Shown one piece after another: positions 52,692-61,330 of a stretch of 64,000 bases of DNA; the first letter of the stretch is position 1; each line of letters begins with the position of its first letter. The position numbers and the translations under genes were made by a program. Below the pieces are notes generated by a model that saw only the letters and a program-made list of their open reading frames with translations, did no database searches and was not told the DNA's origin. This DNA is from Methylotenera_A sp031381645 (lineage in GTDB: Bacteria > Pseudomonadota > Gammaproteobacteria > Burkholderiales > Methylophilaceae), in contig JANMYB010000027.1 of the NCBI GenBank assembly GCA_031381645.1, positions 1 through 64,000 of the forward strand, written 5' to 3'.

Positions 52692-53540
52692 TTAAGTTTT
52701 TCTTAATCCTAATTGCTTATAAGCTACTAAAAATAGCAGTACTGAAATTCCAAGCAATTGATTTAATTGCGGAAATGATAGTTTTTGACCGACATACACT
52801 AAAATCAATGCTAGTACAGTGCGCACCCAATGTTCTGCCACTTTACTGCTTAAATGACTGCCTATCCAGATTCCAGGAATGGAGCCAATCAAAAGCGTGC
52901 CGAGTAATTGGTAGTCGACCGTGCCAAGGCTGGCGTGGCCTAAACCCGCAACTAGCGTCAGTGGTACGGCATGTGCAACGTCGGTGCCGACGATTTTGGT
53001 AATAGGCACTTTCGGGTAAAGAATGAGTAGGGCGGTGACGCCCAATGCGCCTGCGCCGACTGAAGTGAGCGTGACTAAAAAACCTAAAACTAAACCTAGA
53101 AGAACCGTTGATGCTGGCGTGTAGGCAGGGTTTACCCAATGACCTTTTTTAGAGAGTTGCGCCAGTTGATTGCGAAATAATACCGACAGTGAAGTCAATA
53201 ATAATGCGATACCTAGCCAAAACTTGATACTGGTGACGGTTGCGTCAGACGCAACGCCAGCGTTTCTTAAATAGAGCGTGGTAATTATTGCTGCAGGAAT
53301 GCTGCCGTAAGCCAGCAAACGCACGATTTTCCAATCGATATTGCCCAGTTTGCCATGCGCAAAAATGCCTGCTGTTTTGGTGATGCTTGCGTAAAGTAAA
53401 TCGGTGCCAACAGCCACAGCAGCTTTTACATTAAAAAACAGCATCAAAATGGGCGTCATCAGCGAGCCGCCGCCCACGCCAGTAAGGCCGACTAGCAAGC
53501 CAACCAAAAAACCCGCTACAATATAATATGTAAAGTCCAC
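52692..53540 (-). CDS. TauE/SafE-family sulfite exporter-like permease
   Basis: A 282-residue membrane protein with about eight helices. The repeated motif GLTGVGGGSLMTPILMLFF and TSVGAGALGVTALLILYP are the two TauE half signatures. Members move sulfite, sulfonates or related anions. As the first gene of the cys operon (55 bases before cysI), a sulfur-anion role is likely here. Confidence 0.9.
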   Translation of the reverse strand: MDFTYYIVAGFLVGLLVGLTGVGGGSLMTPILMLFFNVKAAVAVGTDLLYASITKTAGIFAHGKLGNIDWKIVRLLAYGSIPAAIITTLYLRNAGVASDATVTSIKFWLGIALLLTSLSVLFRNQLAQLSKKGHWVNPAYTPASTVLLGLVLGFLVTLTSVGAGALGVTALLILYPKVPITKIVGTDVAHAVPLTLVAGLGHASLGTVDYQLLGTLLIGSIPGIWIGSHLSSKVAEHWVRTVLALILVYVGQKLSFPQLNQLLGISVLLFLVAYKQLGLRKT

Positions 53541-53579
53541 GCGTTATATAACCTAAATACTAGTAAAGACGCGTAATAT

Positions 53580-53611
53580 ATCAGTAATTAATATAATTAT
53601 TTAATACTGAT
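53580..53611. promoter_or_regulatory. Inverted repeat in the tauE-cysB divergent promoter region
   Basis: ATCAGTA (53580-53586) and TACTGAT (53605-53611) are perfect inverted arms in a very AT-rich 128-base gap. Nearby GCGTTATATAAC (53541) and GCGTAATATATC (53571) form a near-direct repeat. Both are plausible sites for the adjacent LysR-type regulator; not proven. Confidence 0.4.
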
Positions 53612-53668
53612 TTATTATTTTGGTATATTATTTAGTTATATCGATTAGCTTTTGAAAAGAGGTTTTAC

Positions 53669-54601
53669 ATGAAACTTCATCAATTAAAATATATTCACGA
53701 AGTCGCACGCCAAGGCTTGAGTATTTCTGCTGCGGCTGAAGCGCTACATACCTCACAGCCTGGTGTGAGCAAGCAGATTCAAATGCTAGAAGATGAGCTA
53801 AAGCTGCAAATTTTTCAGCGTAATGGTAAACGTTTAACGGGAATTACCGAGCCTGGTCGCCATATTGTCAAACTTGCTGCGACCGTGATGTTGGAAATGC
53901 AAAATATTAAGCGTGTTGGCGATGAGTTTAGCAAAGTGGAAACAGGAACACTGACCATTGCCACCACGCATACGCAGGCGCGCTACAAATTGCCTGCGGC
54001 AGTAAAACAATTCATGGAGTTGTTTCCCAATGTAAAACTCAATATTCATCAAGGCGACCCTAGTCACGTGACTGCTCAAGTGGCTAATGGTGAGGCAGAT
54101 GTTGGCATTGCGACCGAAGCTATTAGCTTAGATGACCGTATTTTGTGTTTGCCATGTTACCAGTGGAACCGATGTGTTGTCGTGCCTAGCGGGCATAGAT
54201 TGATTAGTTCCGAGCCACTGACTTTGGCTAAAATCGCCAGCTTCCCCCTCATCACTTATGATTTTGCGTTTACAGGTAGCACCATTGTTTCAAAAGTCTT
54301 TCACGATGCGGGTGTGATGCCCAATGTGGTATTAACAGCGATTGACGCTGATGTCATTAAAACCTACGTAGGCTTAGGCTTAGGCGTAGGTTTAATTGCC
54401 AACATGGCTTATGACGAAGAGCGCGATAAAGACTTGGTGCGCTTGGATTGCAGCCATTTGTTTCCGCCTAGCACCACTTATCTCGGCGTACGTAAAGACG
54501 CTTTCTTGCGCGGCTATTTATATGGCTTCATTGAATTGCTGGCGCCAAAATTTGATCGCAAAGCGGTGGATGAAGCGTTGAAAATTTACCGCTCAGGATA
54601 G
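53669..54601 (+). CDS. cysB: CysB-type LysR transcriptional regulator
   Basis: A 310-residue LysR-family protein. The N-terminal helix-turn-helix (MKLHQLKYIHEVARQGLSIS, AAEALHTSQPGVSKQIQMLE) and the effector domain with TIATTHTQARYKLPAAVKQF are characteristic of CysB/Cbl. It is divergent from the tauE-cys operon, which CysB proteins usually activate when sulfide is low, with N-acetylserine as inducer. AAGAGG lies upstream of the start. Whether it is CysB or Cbl cannot be decided. Confidence 0.92.
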   Translation: MKLHQLKYIHEVARQGLSISAAAEALHTSQPGVSKQIQMLEDELKLQIFQRNGKRLTGITEPGRHIVKLAATVMLEMQNIKRVGDEFSKVETGTLTIATTHTQARYKLPAAVKQFMELFPNVKLNIHQGDPSHVTAQVANGEADVGIATEAISLDDRILCLPCYQWNRCVVVPSGHRLISSEPLTLAKIASFPLITYDFAFTGSTIVSKVFHDAGVMPNVVLTAIDADVIKTYVGLGLGVGLIANMAYDEERDKDLVRLDCSHLFPPSTTYLGVRKDAFLRGYLYGFIELLAPKFDRKAVDEALKIYRSG

Positions 54602-54613
54602 TTGGAGTTTACT

Positions 54614-55153
54614 ATGTGGTTAAAAATCGTTTTAATAAGCATTTTTTTGCTACTCAGCGCATGTAAAAGTACTGGTCTGCAGCCCAGCACCCATGTGGTT
54701 CCTAGCGACATGCCAAATATTGATTTAAACAGTGCAATTTACGAAGTCGCTGTGAATGACGGCATCAGCTATCAAGACGTCATCGATAGTTTGAAGTCTG
54801 TTAGCGAGGGCATGAATTTTGTGAATCCCGCCAATTTCCCCATTGCCGACCACATCAAGGTGCGTGGCATCGATCCGCAAGGCATCAAAGAAGTGCACAG
54901 CTTTTGCAATTTGAGCATGGGCACAGATATTTTTTTAGACCATCCCGAGTTTTTAGTGTTTGCGCCGTGCAGAGTCGCGCTTTACGAAAAACCAGATGCC
55001 AACAAAAAACTAAAGTTATTCATTGGTTTAGCGCGCCCAACTTACGATTTAAAAAGTGTTAAAAATCCGACCGAACGTGCCAAAAAATCTGCGCAAGAGC
55101 TGGAAGATGCGCTGATAAAATTGATGGATAAAGCGCGCCGTGGCGATATCTAA
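54614..55153 (+). CDS. Lipoprotein of unknown function
   Basis: A 179-residue protein. The N-terminus MWLKIVLISIFLLLSACKS is a signal peptide with lipobox LLSAC. The start is ATG 54614, with GGAG seven to ten bases upstream; the in-frame TTG at 54602 is less likely. The mature part (DLNSAIYEVAVNDGISYQDV and LFIGLARPTYDLKS) resembles DUF302-like folds, but I am not sure. It overlaps the next gene by 14 bases. A weak copy of the dispersed repeat lies just after the lipobox. Confidence 0.75.
   Translation: MWLKIVLISIFLLLSACKSTGLQPSTHVVPSDMPNIDLNSAIYEVAVNDGISYQDVIDSLKSVSEGMNFVNPANFPIADHIKVRGIDPQGIKEVHSFCNLSMGTDIFLDHPEFLVFAPCRVALYEKPDANKKLKLFIGLARPTYDLKSVKNPTERAKKSAQELEDALIKLMDKARRGDI
54674..54703 (+). 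repeat. Possible degenerate copy of the dispersed repeat
   Basis: CTGCAGCCCAGCACCCATGTGG matches 17 of 22 bases of CTGCAGACCAATATCCATGAGG. It lies in the linker after the lipoprotein's lipobox cysteine. The similarity could be chance. Confidence 0.3.
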
Positions 55154-55595
55154 GTCGCGCTGGTTTAATCACAACTGGTTTACTAAGCAGCTAAAAACCA
55201 ATTTGGTAGCGCTCATCAGCTTGGCGACGGCAATTGTGGGCATTTCGTATAACACTTGGCGCGATCACCAAAATGAAATTAACGACAATATGCGCAATGC
55301 TGCTTTTGTGGTGCTGAGCGACTTGGGCGAGTTGCAAACCATTGTTAATTATGCACATTTTGAAGCCGATAGTACGCGCGGCAATCCGATTGATGGCTGG
55401 AAGCACGTCATTATGATTCGCGATTTAAGCCGCTTATTAAAACCAGCAGCGAAGCAAGCGGGTGAAACTTTGTATGTGGATTGGCAAAATAACTGGGAAA
55501 ATCTCGATAAAGATAACAACACAGAAGTGCTAATTAGCAATAAAATTACAGCAACGCGCCAGGCGGTGCTGAGCACAATCGATAGTCTTGAATAA
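55140..55595 (+). CDS. Small membrane-anchored protein, unknown
   Basis: A 151-residue protein starting at GTG 55140 within the end of the lipoprotein gene (14-base overlap). One membrane helix at about 17-38 (KTNLVALISLATAIVGISYN), then a soluble helical domain (WRDHQNEINDNMRNAAFVVL...). No family recognised. The overlap means it is translated with the lipoprotein, and the pair may work together in the envelope. Confidence 0.7.
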   Translation: MAISKSRWFNHNWFTKQLKTNLVALISLATAIVGISYNTWRDHQNEINDNMRNAAFVVLSDLGELQTIVNYAHFEADSTRGNPIDGWKHVIMIRDLSRLLKPAAKQAGETLYVDWQNNWENLDKDNNTEVLISNKITATRQAVLSTIDSLE

Positions 55596-55617
55596 ATAAT
55601 ACGAAATTAGGCAGAAT

Positions 55618-57087
55618 ATGAACCCAATTCGCATCGCAAAAGCAGAAAACTTCCTCCATATTTTACCCAAAATGGCCAATCGCCACGGTTTAATTGCAGG
55701 CGCTACTGGTACTGGTAAAACGGTGACACTCCAAAGCTTAGCAGAAGGCTTTTCGACACTGGGCGTGCCTGTCTTTATGGCGGACGTGAAGGGTGATTTA
55801 TCTGGCATGAGCCAAGCAGGAGGCGGCAACCCCAAAGTAGATGCACGCGTTGCGTTGTTAGGTTTAACTGATTTTAAAGCACAAGCTTCACCAGTCACAT
55901 TTTGGGATGTATTTGGCAAAAAAGGTCATCCTGTACGTACCACAGTCGCTGAAATGGGCCCGCTATTATTGGCGCGTATGCTCAATTTGAATGAGGTGCA
56001 AGGCGGAGTACTTAATTCCATTTTCAAAATTGCCGATGACAAAGGCTGGCTGCTACTGGATTTAAAAGATTTGCGCGCCATGTCGCAACACGCGGCGGAG
56101 CATTCGGCGGAGTATCAAACGGAGTATGGCAATATCTCGGCAGCCAGTGTTGGTGCGCTGCAGCGCGCATTGTTGCAGCTAGAAACCGAAGGCGGCGATT
56201 TATTATTTGGTGAGCCTGCGCTTAATTTAGACGACATAATGCAAACCGATAGCCAAGGTCGCGGTGTCGTCAATATTTTGGCGTCTGACCAGTTATTTAA
56301 CTCGCCACGTGTTTATGCAACGCTATTGCTGTGGCTGCTTTCCGAACTATTTGAAAAATTGCCAGAAGTCGGCGATTTAGAAAAACCGAAATTGGTATTT
56401 TTCTTCGATGAAGCGCATTTACTGTTTACTGATGCGCCGCAAGCTTTGTTGACTAAAATCGAGCAAGTGGTACGGCTCATTCGCTCTAAAGGCGTCGGTG
56501 TGTATTTTGTCAGCCAAAACCCGCTGGATATCCCAGATATTGTGCTTGGCCAGCTAGGAAACCGCGTCCAGCATGCTTTGCGGGCATTTACGCCACGGGA
56601 TCAAAAAGCGGTGAAATCTGCCGCAGAAACTTTTAGAACAAACCCAAAAGTGGATGTAGCAACGGCGATAACCGAGTTGGGTGTGGGTGAAGCGCTGGTT
56701 TCATTTTTAGATGAAAAGGGAGTGCCAACACCTGTGGAGCGCGCGTTTGTTTGCCCGCCACAAAGTCGTATTGGCATGGCGACAGATGCAGAGCGTGCGA
56801 TGGTAATCAATAGCTCGCTTGTGCGCGGAGTATACGAGAAACAAGTCGATCGTGAGTCGGCTTATGAGATTTTGAAAAAACGGGCGGTTGAGCAAGCTGC
56901 TGAAGAAGTACCGAAAGAAGAAGATAAGGGATTTGATTGGGGTGGCGTACTCGGCGGCGGCAAAAAAACTAGCCGCTCGGATACTATTTTAGAAAGCGCG
57001 GCAAAATCGACAGTGCGTGCCATTGGTTCGCAACTGGGCCGCCAAATTATTCGTGGGATACTCGGCTCCATTTTTAAGGGAAGATAG
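55618..57087 (+). CDS. HerA-like ATPase (DUF853)
   Basis: A 489-residue ATPase. Walker A is GATGTGKT (28-35); Walker B is LVFFFDEAHLLF (around 260-270). The family-typical FMADVKGDLSGMSQAGG, LLDLKDLRAM and FVSQNPLDIPDIVLGQLGNR are present. It belongs to the DUF853/YjgR group of HerA-FtsK ATPases. Its cellular job is unknown. Its stop TAG is directly followed by the fhs start region. Confidence 0.9.
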   Translation: MNPIRIAKAENFLHILPKMANRHGLIAGATGTGKTVTLQSLAEGFSTLGVPVFMADVKGDLSGMSQAGGGNPKVDARVALLGLTDFKAQASPVTFWDVFGKKGHPVRTTVAEMGPLLLARMLNLNEVQGGVLNSIFKIADDKGWLLLDLKDLRAMSQHAAEHSAEYQTEYGNISAASVGALQRALLQLETEGGDLLFGEPALNLDDIMQTDSQGRGVVNILASDQLFNSPRVYATLLLWLLSELFEKLPEVGDLEKPKLVFFFDEAHLLFTDAPQALLTKIEQVVRLIRSKGVGVYFVSQNPLDIPDIVLGQLGNRVQHALRAFTPRDQKAVKSAAETFRTNPKVDVATAITELGVGEALVSFLDEKGVPTPVERAFVCPPQSRIGMATDAERAMVINSSLVRGVYEKQVDRESAYEILKKRAVEQAAEEVPKEEDKGFDWGGVLGGGKKTSRSDTILESAAKSTVRAIGSQLGRQIIRGILGSIFKGR

Positions 57088-57090
57088 TTG

Positions 57091-58740
57091 ATGCTTTCAG
57101 ACATTGAAATCGCCCAAGCCGCAAGGCCTAAGCCTATTGTTAATATTGCAAAAAACCTAGGGATTTCATCAGAAGACTTAATTCCTTATGGGCACACAAT
57201 CGCCAAATTAAGCGCAAATTGCCTTAAAAAACTGCAAAAAAAATCTAGTGGTAAATTAATACTTGTCACCGCAATTAGCCCAACCCCAGCGGGCGAGGGT
57301 AAAACCACTACGACAATTGGCCTGGCGGATGCGCTCAACCATATTGGCAAGAATGTAATTGCCTGCCTGCGTGAGCCATCTCTCGGCCCTGTATTCGGCA
57401 TTAAGGGCGGCGCGACTGGTGGCGGTTACGCGCAAGTAGTGCCAATGGAAAATATCAATCTGCATTTTACTGGTGATTTTCACGCCATTACCGCAGCCAA
57501 TAACTTACTCGCTGCCTTGATCGATAACCATATTTACCATGGTAACCTTTTGAAAATAAAGGAAATTAATTGGCGCCGCTGTATGGATATGAATGATCGT
57601 GCGTTGCGCAGAGTTGCTGTTGAAAGAGAACAAGATTGCAACACAGGTTTTGATATTACAGTGGCTAGCGAAGTGATGGCGATATTTTGTTTAGCGGATA
57701 ATCTGGATGACTTGAAGACACGTTTAGGTGAAATTCAAATTGCGATAAACATGGCTGGAGAGCCAATATTGGCCAGACATCTGGAGGCGCATGGTGCGAT
57801 GGCAGCGCTACTAAAAGATGCGTTTCAACCTAACTTAGTACAAACCTTGGAGCACACACCAGCAATTATTCATGGTGGGCCATTTGCCAATATCGCTCAC
57901 GGTTGCAACTCGGTGGTCGCGACTAAAACAGCCTTAAAGCTGGTCGATTATGTAGTGACAGAGGCAGGGTTTGGCGCAGACTTGGGTGCGGAAAAGTTTT
58001 TTGACATTAAGTGCCGCAAAGCCAATTTGCAACCTGATGTGGTGGTCATTGTGGCAACGGTTCGCGCACTAAAATATCATGGCGGCGCAGAATTAAAAGA
58101 TTTAAAGAGCGAAAGTATTGAAAAATTATTGATTGGAATCAAAAATTTAAATAGACATATTAATAACTTACATCAATTATTTGGCATGCAAGTGATAGTC
58201 GCGATTAATCATTTTGTTAATGACACTCAAACAGAAGTTGATGCACTTAAAACTGCCGTTGAAAAACTCGGCTGCGAAGCTATTGTATGTAAACATTGGG
58301 CAAATGGTGGCGTTGGTGCGACTGAGTTGGCTCATAAGGTGGTGAATGTGTTGAGGCAAAGTCAATCGAAATTCAAATTACTTTATCCAGATGCAATGCC
58401 TTTTCGTGAAAAAATAGAAACCATTGCTAAAAAAATCTACGGCGCGGCTAAAGTGGAGTTGAGTGAAAATGCCGCTGAAAAATTGGCCATATTGGAAAAA
58501 ACCTATGCGCATTTTCCAATTTGCATTGCAAAAACACAGTATTCATTTTCATCTGACACCACCCTGCGAGGCGCGCCCACTGGACATAGCTTGGTAGTGA
58601 ACGAATTGCGCCTTTCGCGTGGAGCAGGTTTTATCGTAGCAATTTGCGGCAAAATCATGACTATGCCAGGCTTGCCTAAAGTGCCCTCCAGTTCGCATAT
58701 CAATGTGGATAAGGCTGGGAATATTACAGGCTTGTCTTGA
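57091..58740 (+). CDS. fhs: Formate-tetrahydrofolate ligase
   Basis: A 549-residue ATP enzyme making 10-formyl-THF from formate. The P-loop TPAGEGKTTTTIGLADALN, LREPSLGPVFGIKGGATGGGYAQV, FTGDFHAI and NHIYHGN are family hallmarks. The end has GFIVAICGKIMTMPGLPK. It links formate from one-carbon oxidation to biosynthesis, which suits a methylotroph. Start: ATG 57091, with AAGGGAAG upstream; TTG 57088 is adjacent. The stop overlaps the next ATG (TGATG). Confidence 0.96.
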   Translation: MLSDIEIAQAARPKPIVNIAKNLGISSEDLIPYGHTIAKLSANCLKKLQKKSSGKLILVTAISPTPAGEGKTTTTIGLADALNHIGKNVIACLREPSLGPVFGIKGGATGGGYAQVVPMENINLHFTGDFHAITAANNLLAALIDNHIYHGNLLKIKEINWRRCMDMNDRALRRVAVEREQDCNTGFDITVASEVMAIFCLADNLDDLKTRLGEIQIAINMAGEPILARHLEAHGAMAALLKDAFQPNLVQTLEHTPAIIHGGPFANIAHGCNSVVATKTALKLVDYVVTEAGFGADLGAEKFFDIKCRKANLQPDVVVIVATVRALKYHGGAELKDLKSESIEKLLIGIKNLNRHINNLHQLFGMQVIVAINHFVNDTQTEVDALKTAVEKLGCEAIVCKHWANGGVGATELAHKVVNVLRQSQSKFKLLYPDAMPFREKIETIAKKIYGAAKVELSENAAEKLAILEKTYAHFPICIAKTQYSFSSDTTLRGAPTGHSLVVNELRLSRGAGFIVAICGKIMTMPGLPKVPSSSHINVDKAGNITGLS

Positions 58741-59297
58741 TGCTGACACTGCAACAAGCGGGTACTGCCGAGCAAACCATTAATAAATCGCGCTTTTTGG
58801 CTTGGGTAGCAAGTTGTAATAGTGAGCAACAAGTCGGCAGTTTTTTGCGCGCCATTGCTGTGCAACATCAATCCGCAAGCCATTTGGCCTATGCTTTTCG
58901 CATCAAAAATGCCGATGGTATTATTCCTAGATTTTCTGACGCGGGCGAGCCTAGCGGCACAGCAGGTAAACCGATTTTGCAAATGCTAGAAAGCCGCGAC
59001 TTAATCAACGTTGCGGTTGGTGTGATACGCTACTATGGCGGTGTTAATTTAGGAACGGGTGGCTTGGCGCGCGCTTATAGTGGCACAGCCAAAATGGCGC
59101 TGGAAGCCTCAAGAATAGTGGACTTTGTTGAGATGCAAGAGGTTGATTTAAAAGTACAATATAAACAATTAGACGAATTGATGCGCTTGGTGACGCAGCT
59201 AAAAGGCAATATTTTGGATAAAACGTTTGGTGACGAGGTGCGTGTTAAGATTAACATGCCTGTACCCGCGCTCGCAGCGCTTGAAAGATTTACCTAG
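58740..59297 (+). CDS. IMPACT (YigZ)-family protein
   Basis: A 185-residue protein. INKSRFLAWV, HLAYAFRI, FSDAGEPSGTAGKPILQML and VIRYYGGVNLGTGGLARAYS are the UPF0029/IMPACT N-terminal domain; a shorter C-terminal domain follows. Bacterial members (YigZ) may interact with the translation machinery, but the role is unsettled. The ATG at 58740 shares one base with the fhs stop. Confidence 0.92.
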   Translation: MLTLQQAGTAEQTINKSRFLAWVASCNSEQQVGSFLRAIAVQHQSASHLAYAFRIKNADGIIPRFSDAGEPSGTAGKPILQMLESRDLINVAVGVIRYYGGVNLGTGGLARAYSGTAKMALEASRIVDFVEMQEVDLKVQYKQLDELMRLVTQLKGNILDKTFGDEVRVKINMPVPALAALERFT

Positions 59298-59300
59298 GCT

Positions 59301-59328
59301 ATGAAAAGTATTCAGTGAAAAGTATTCA
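59301..59328 (+). repeat. 14-bp tandem duplication at the start of the permease gene
   Basis: ATGAAAAGTATTCA (59301-59314) is followed at once by GTGAAAAGTATTCA (59315-59328). The first copy gives ATG AAA AGT ATT CAG TGA, a five-codon frame whose TGA overlaps the GTG that opens the long frame. Confidence 0.85.
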
Positions 59329-60325
59329 AACATCGAAATTTGACATTGCCTCGTGGATACTCATAGCAGTGGCGATGGTGTTGGTTTTAAAACTGCACTT
59401 ATTGCCCTCGCTGTTAGCGGGTTTGCTGGTTTTCGAGCTCACTCACATGTTAACGCCTCACATCGCGCGAAAGATTCCTGGCAATCGCGCAAAGCTCATT
59501 GCTATTGCCTTGCTGGCGATTGTAATTGTGGGCTTACTTAGCTTGGCTGGTGCGGTTTTGGTGGCATTTTTCAGATCAGAATCTGGTAGTTTGACAGTGC
59601 TGCTGGCGAAAATGGCACAAATTATTGAGGATTCGCGCAAAATTTTGCCTATTTGGATTTTAGATCGCCTACCAGCAGACGCGATTACCTTTAAAGAGGA
59701 AGCTACAATTTGGCTACGTACGCATGCTGACGAGCTACAAGTGGTAGGCAAAGAGGCGGGACGCGCAAGTGCGCATGTACTCATCGGTATGATTATTGGC
59801 GGCATGGTGGCGCTACGCGAAGCTATTAAAGACGAGCATTACAAGCCATTTGCACGCGCTATGGCGCAACGCGCGCACCTGTTTGGCGATTCGTTTCGGC
59901 GCATTGTATTTGCGCAAGTGCGCATTGCTACTATCAACGCATTTTTCACAGGCATTTATTTGGCGATTATTTTGCCGCTATTGGGCGTAAATCTGCCGTT
60001 GGTGAAGACCTTAATCGCGCTCACTTTTGTGGTCGGTTTGATCCCCGTGTTGGGCAATTTAATTTCTAACACGGTAATAGTGATTGTCAGCTTAAGTCAA
60101 TCACTCACCGTGGCTATCGGCTCGTTGGCGTATTTGGTGATTATTCACAAGTTTGAATATTTTTTAAACGCGCGCATTGTTGGCGGCCAAATTCGTGCCT
60201 ACGCATGGGAGTTGCTCATCGCCATGTTGTTAATGGAAGCCGCATTCGGTTTGGCTGGCATCGTCGCCGCACCAATTTATTATGCGTATATTAAAAGTGA
60301 GTTAAGAGCGCGCGAGTTGGTTTAA
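59315..60325 (+). CDS. AI-2E/PerM-family permease-like membrane protein
   Basis: A 336-residue protein with about eight membrane helices. The late segments AQVRIATINAFFTGIYLAIILPLLGVNLPLVKTLIALTF and VGLIPVLGNLISNTVIV are the AI-2E transporter (TqsA/YdiK/PerM) pattern. Substrate unknown. The only start in this frame is GTG 59315, created or displaced by a 14-bp duplication. A normal ATG with the same context lies 14 bases upstream in another frame. Confidence 0.85.
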   Translation: MKSIQTSKFDIASWILIAVAMVLVLKLHLLPSLLAGLLVFELTHMLTPHIARKIPGNRAKLIAIALLAIVIVGLLSLAGAVLVAFFRSESGSLTVLLAKMAQIIEDSRKILPIWILDRLPADAITFKEEATIWLRTHADELQVVGKEAGRASAHVLIGMIIGGMVALREAIKDEHYKPFARAMAQRAHLFGDSFRRIVFAQVRIATINAFFTGIYLAIILPLLGVNLPLVKTLIALTFVVGLIPVLGNLISNTVIVIVSLSQSLTVAIGSLAYLVIIHKFEYFLNARIVGGQIRAYAWELLIAMLLMEAAFGLAGIVAAPIYYAYIKSELRARELV

Positions 60326-60330
60326 AGCGC

Positions 60331-60368
60331 TACCCTGCAGACCAATATCCATGAGGGCTGCAGAACAT
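60331..60368 (+). repeat. Dispersed palindromic repeat, copy 5
   Basis: CCCTGCAGACCAATATCCAT then GAGGGCTGCAGAAC. CTGCAG occurs at both ends. It fills the 45-base gap between two converging genes. Confidence 0.75.
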
Positions 60369-60370
60369 GC

Positions 60371-61330
60371 TTATTTGAGTATATAAAAACGATTTTCTAA
60401 CGTTTTCCCAGCTTTTGCTTTATCTAAATTGCTACCAACGCTGTCGCCTAATTTGGCTAGGCGTTCATCAGGCGCTGGGTGCGTTTTAAATAATAGCGCC
60501 ACGCTACTGTCAGATTTGTTGGTTTGGGCTATGATTTGCAACACTTCAGCTAACCCAAACGCCTCGTAGCCTGCGCGGGTTGCCAACACCAAGCCCATAC
60601 GGTCAGCTTCAAACTCAGCATCTTTATCCAAACTGCGCGCGCTAATTTCCGCGCCACTACTCAATGCTTTTTTAGCCAGTTTGTCATTTTTACCCAATAA
60701 GTCGCTTAATTTTCCTGCACCAATATTCAACAATTGCTGTTTTTGCAGTACTTTAAGCTGATGTTTTTTTACCACGTGCGCAATCTCGTGGCCAAGCACG
60801 CCAGCCAGTTGCGCCTCGTTTTGCAACTTTTGGTAGAGACCTTTGGTAATCAGCACGTAACCACCTGGTGCGGCAAAGGCGTTTAAATCGCTGCTTTCAA
60901 TCACGCCGAATTTCCAAGGTAAATCGGAACGTTCTGATTGTGAGGCGATCCAGCGGCCGACTTTGTTGACGTATTGTTGTAGCGCTTCGTCTTTCACCAA
61001 AGGCGCGGCACCCAAAATGCTGCCTGTGATTTCGCGGCCCAGTGCGACTTCTTCTTCTTTGCTGGGTTTTTTCCAGTTGAACTCTTTGACTTCAGGCTCA
61101 ACATTAGCTTCAGTGACAGGACTGGCGGCTTCACCAGTATTGACTGCTGGAGTAGGTATTGCAGGTGTTTCGGCAGCTTTTGCAGTTTCAGCTTCAGTTT
61201 TTTCGCCATTTTTCACATCTTCAATCTTCTGTTTGGCGGCTTTTTCTAATTCTTTCCCTAAATCAAACGCATGCGCATTTGCCGCTATCAAGCCAGCGGA
61301 TAAAAATAATGAAATCAATAATTTGTTCAT
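60371..61330 (-). CDS. Periplasmic M48-family metallopeptidase
   Basis: A 319-residue protein with a signal peptide (cut near ANAHA), an Ala/Glu/Thr/Pro-rich low-complexity linker (about 40-80) and an M48 domain. HEIAH is at 181-185 and the third zinc ligand in EFEADRMG at about 246. APGGYVLITKGLYQKLQNEAQLAGVLGHE is typical of the YggG/LoiP type. It lies last in an overlapping operon with the SH3 and CHASE2 genes (TAATG overlap). Likely an envelope quality-control protease; substrate unknown. Confidence 0.9.
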   Translation of the reverse strand: MNKLLISLFLSAGLIAANAHAFDLGKELEKAAKQKIEDVKNGEKTEAETAKAAETPAIPTPAVNTGEAASPVTEANVEPEVKEFNWKKPSKEEEVALGREITGSILGAAPLVKDEALQQYVNKVGRWIASQSERSDLPWKFGVIESSDLNAFAAPGGYVLITKGLYQKLQNEAQLAGVLGHEIAHVVKKHQLKVLQKQQLLNIGAGKLSDLLGKNDKLAKKALSSGAEISARSLDKDAEFEADRMGLVLATRAGYEAFGLAEVLQIIAQTNKSDSSVALLFKTHPAPDERLAKLGDSVGSNLDKAKAGKTLENRFYILK

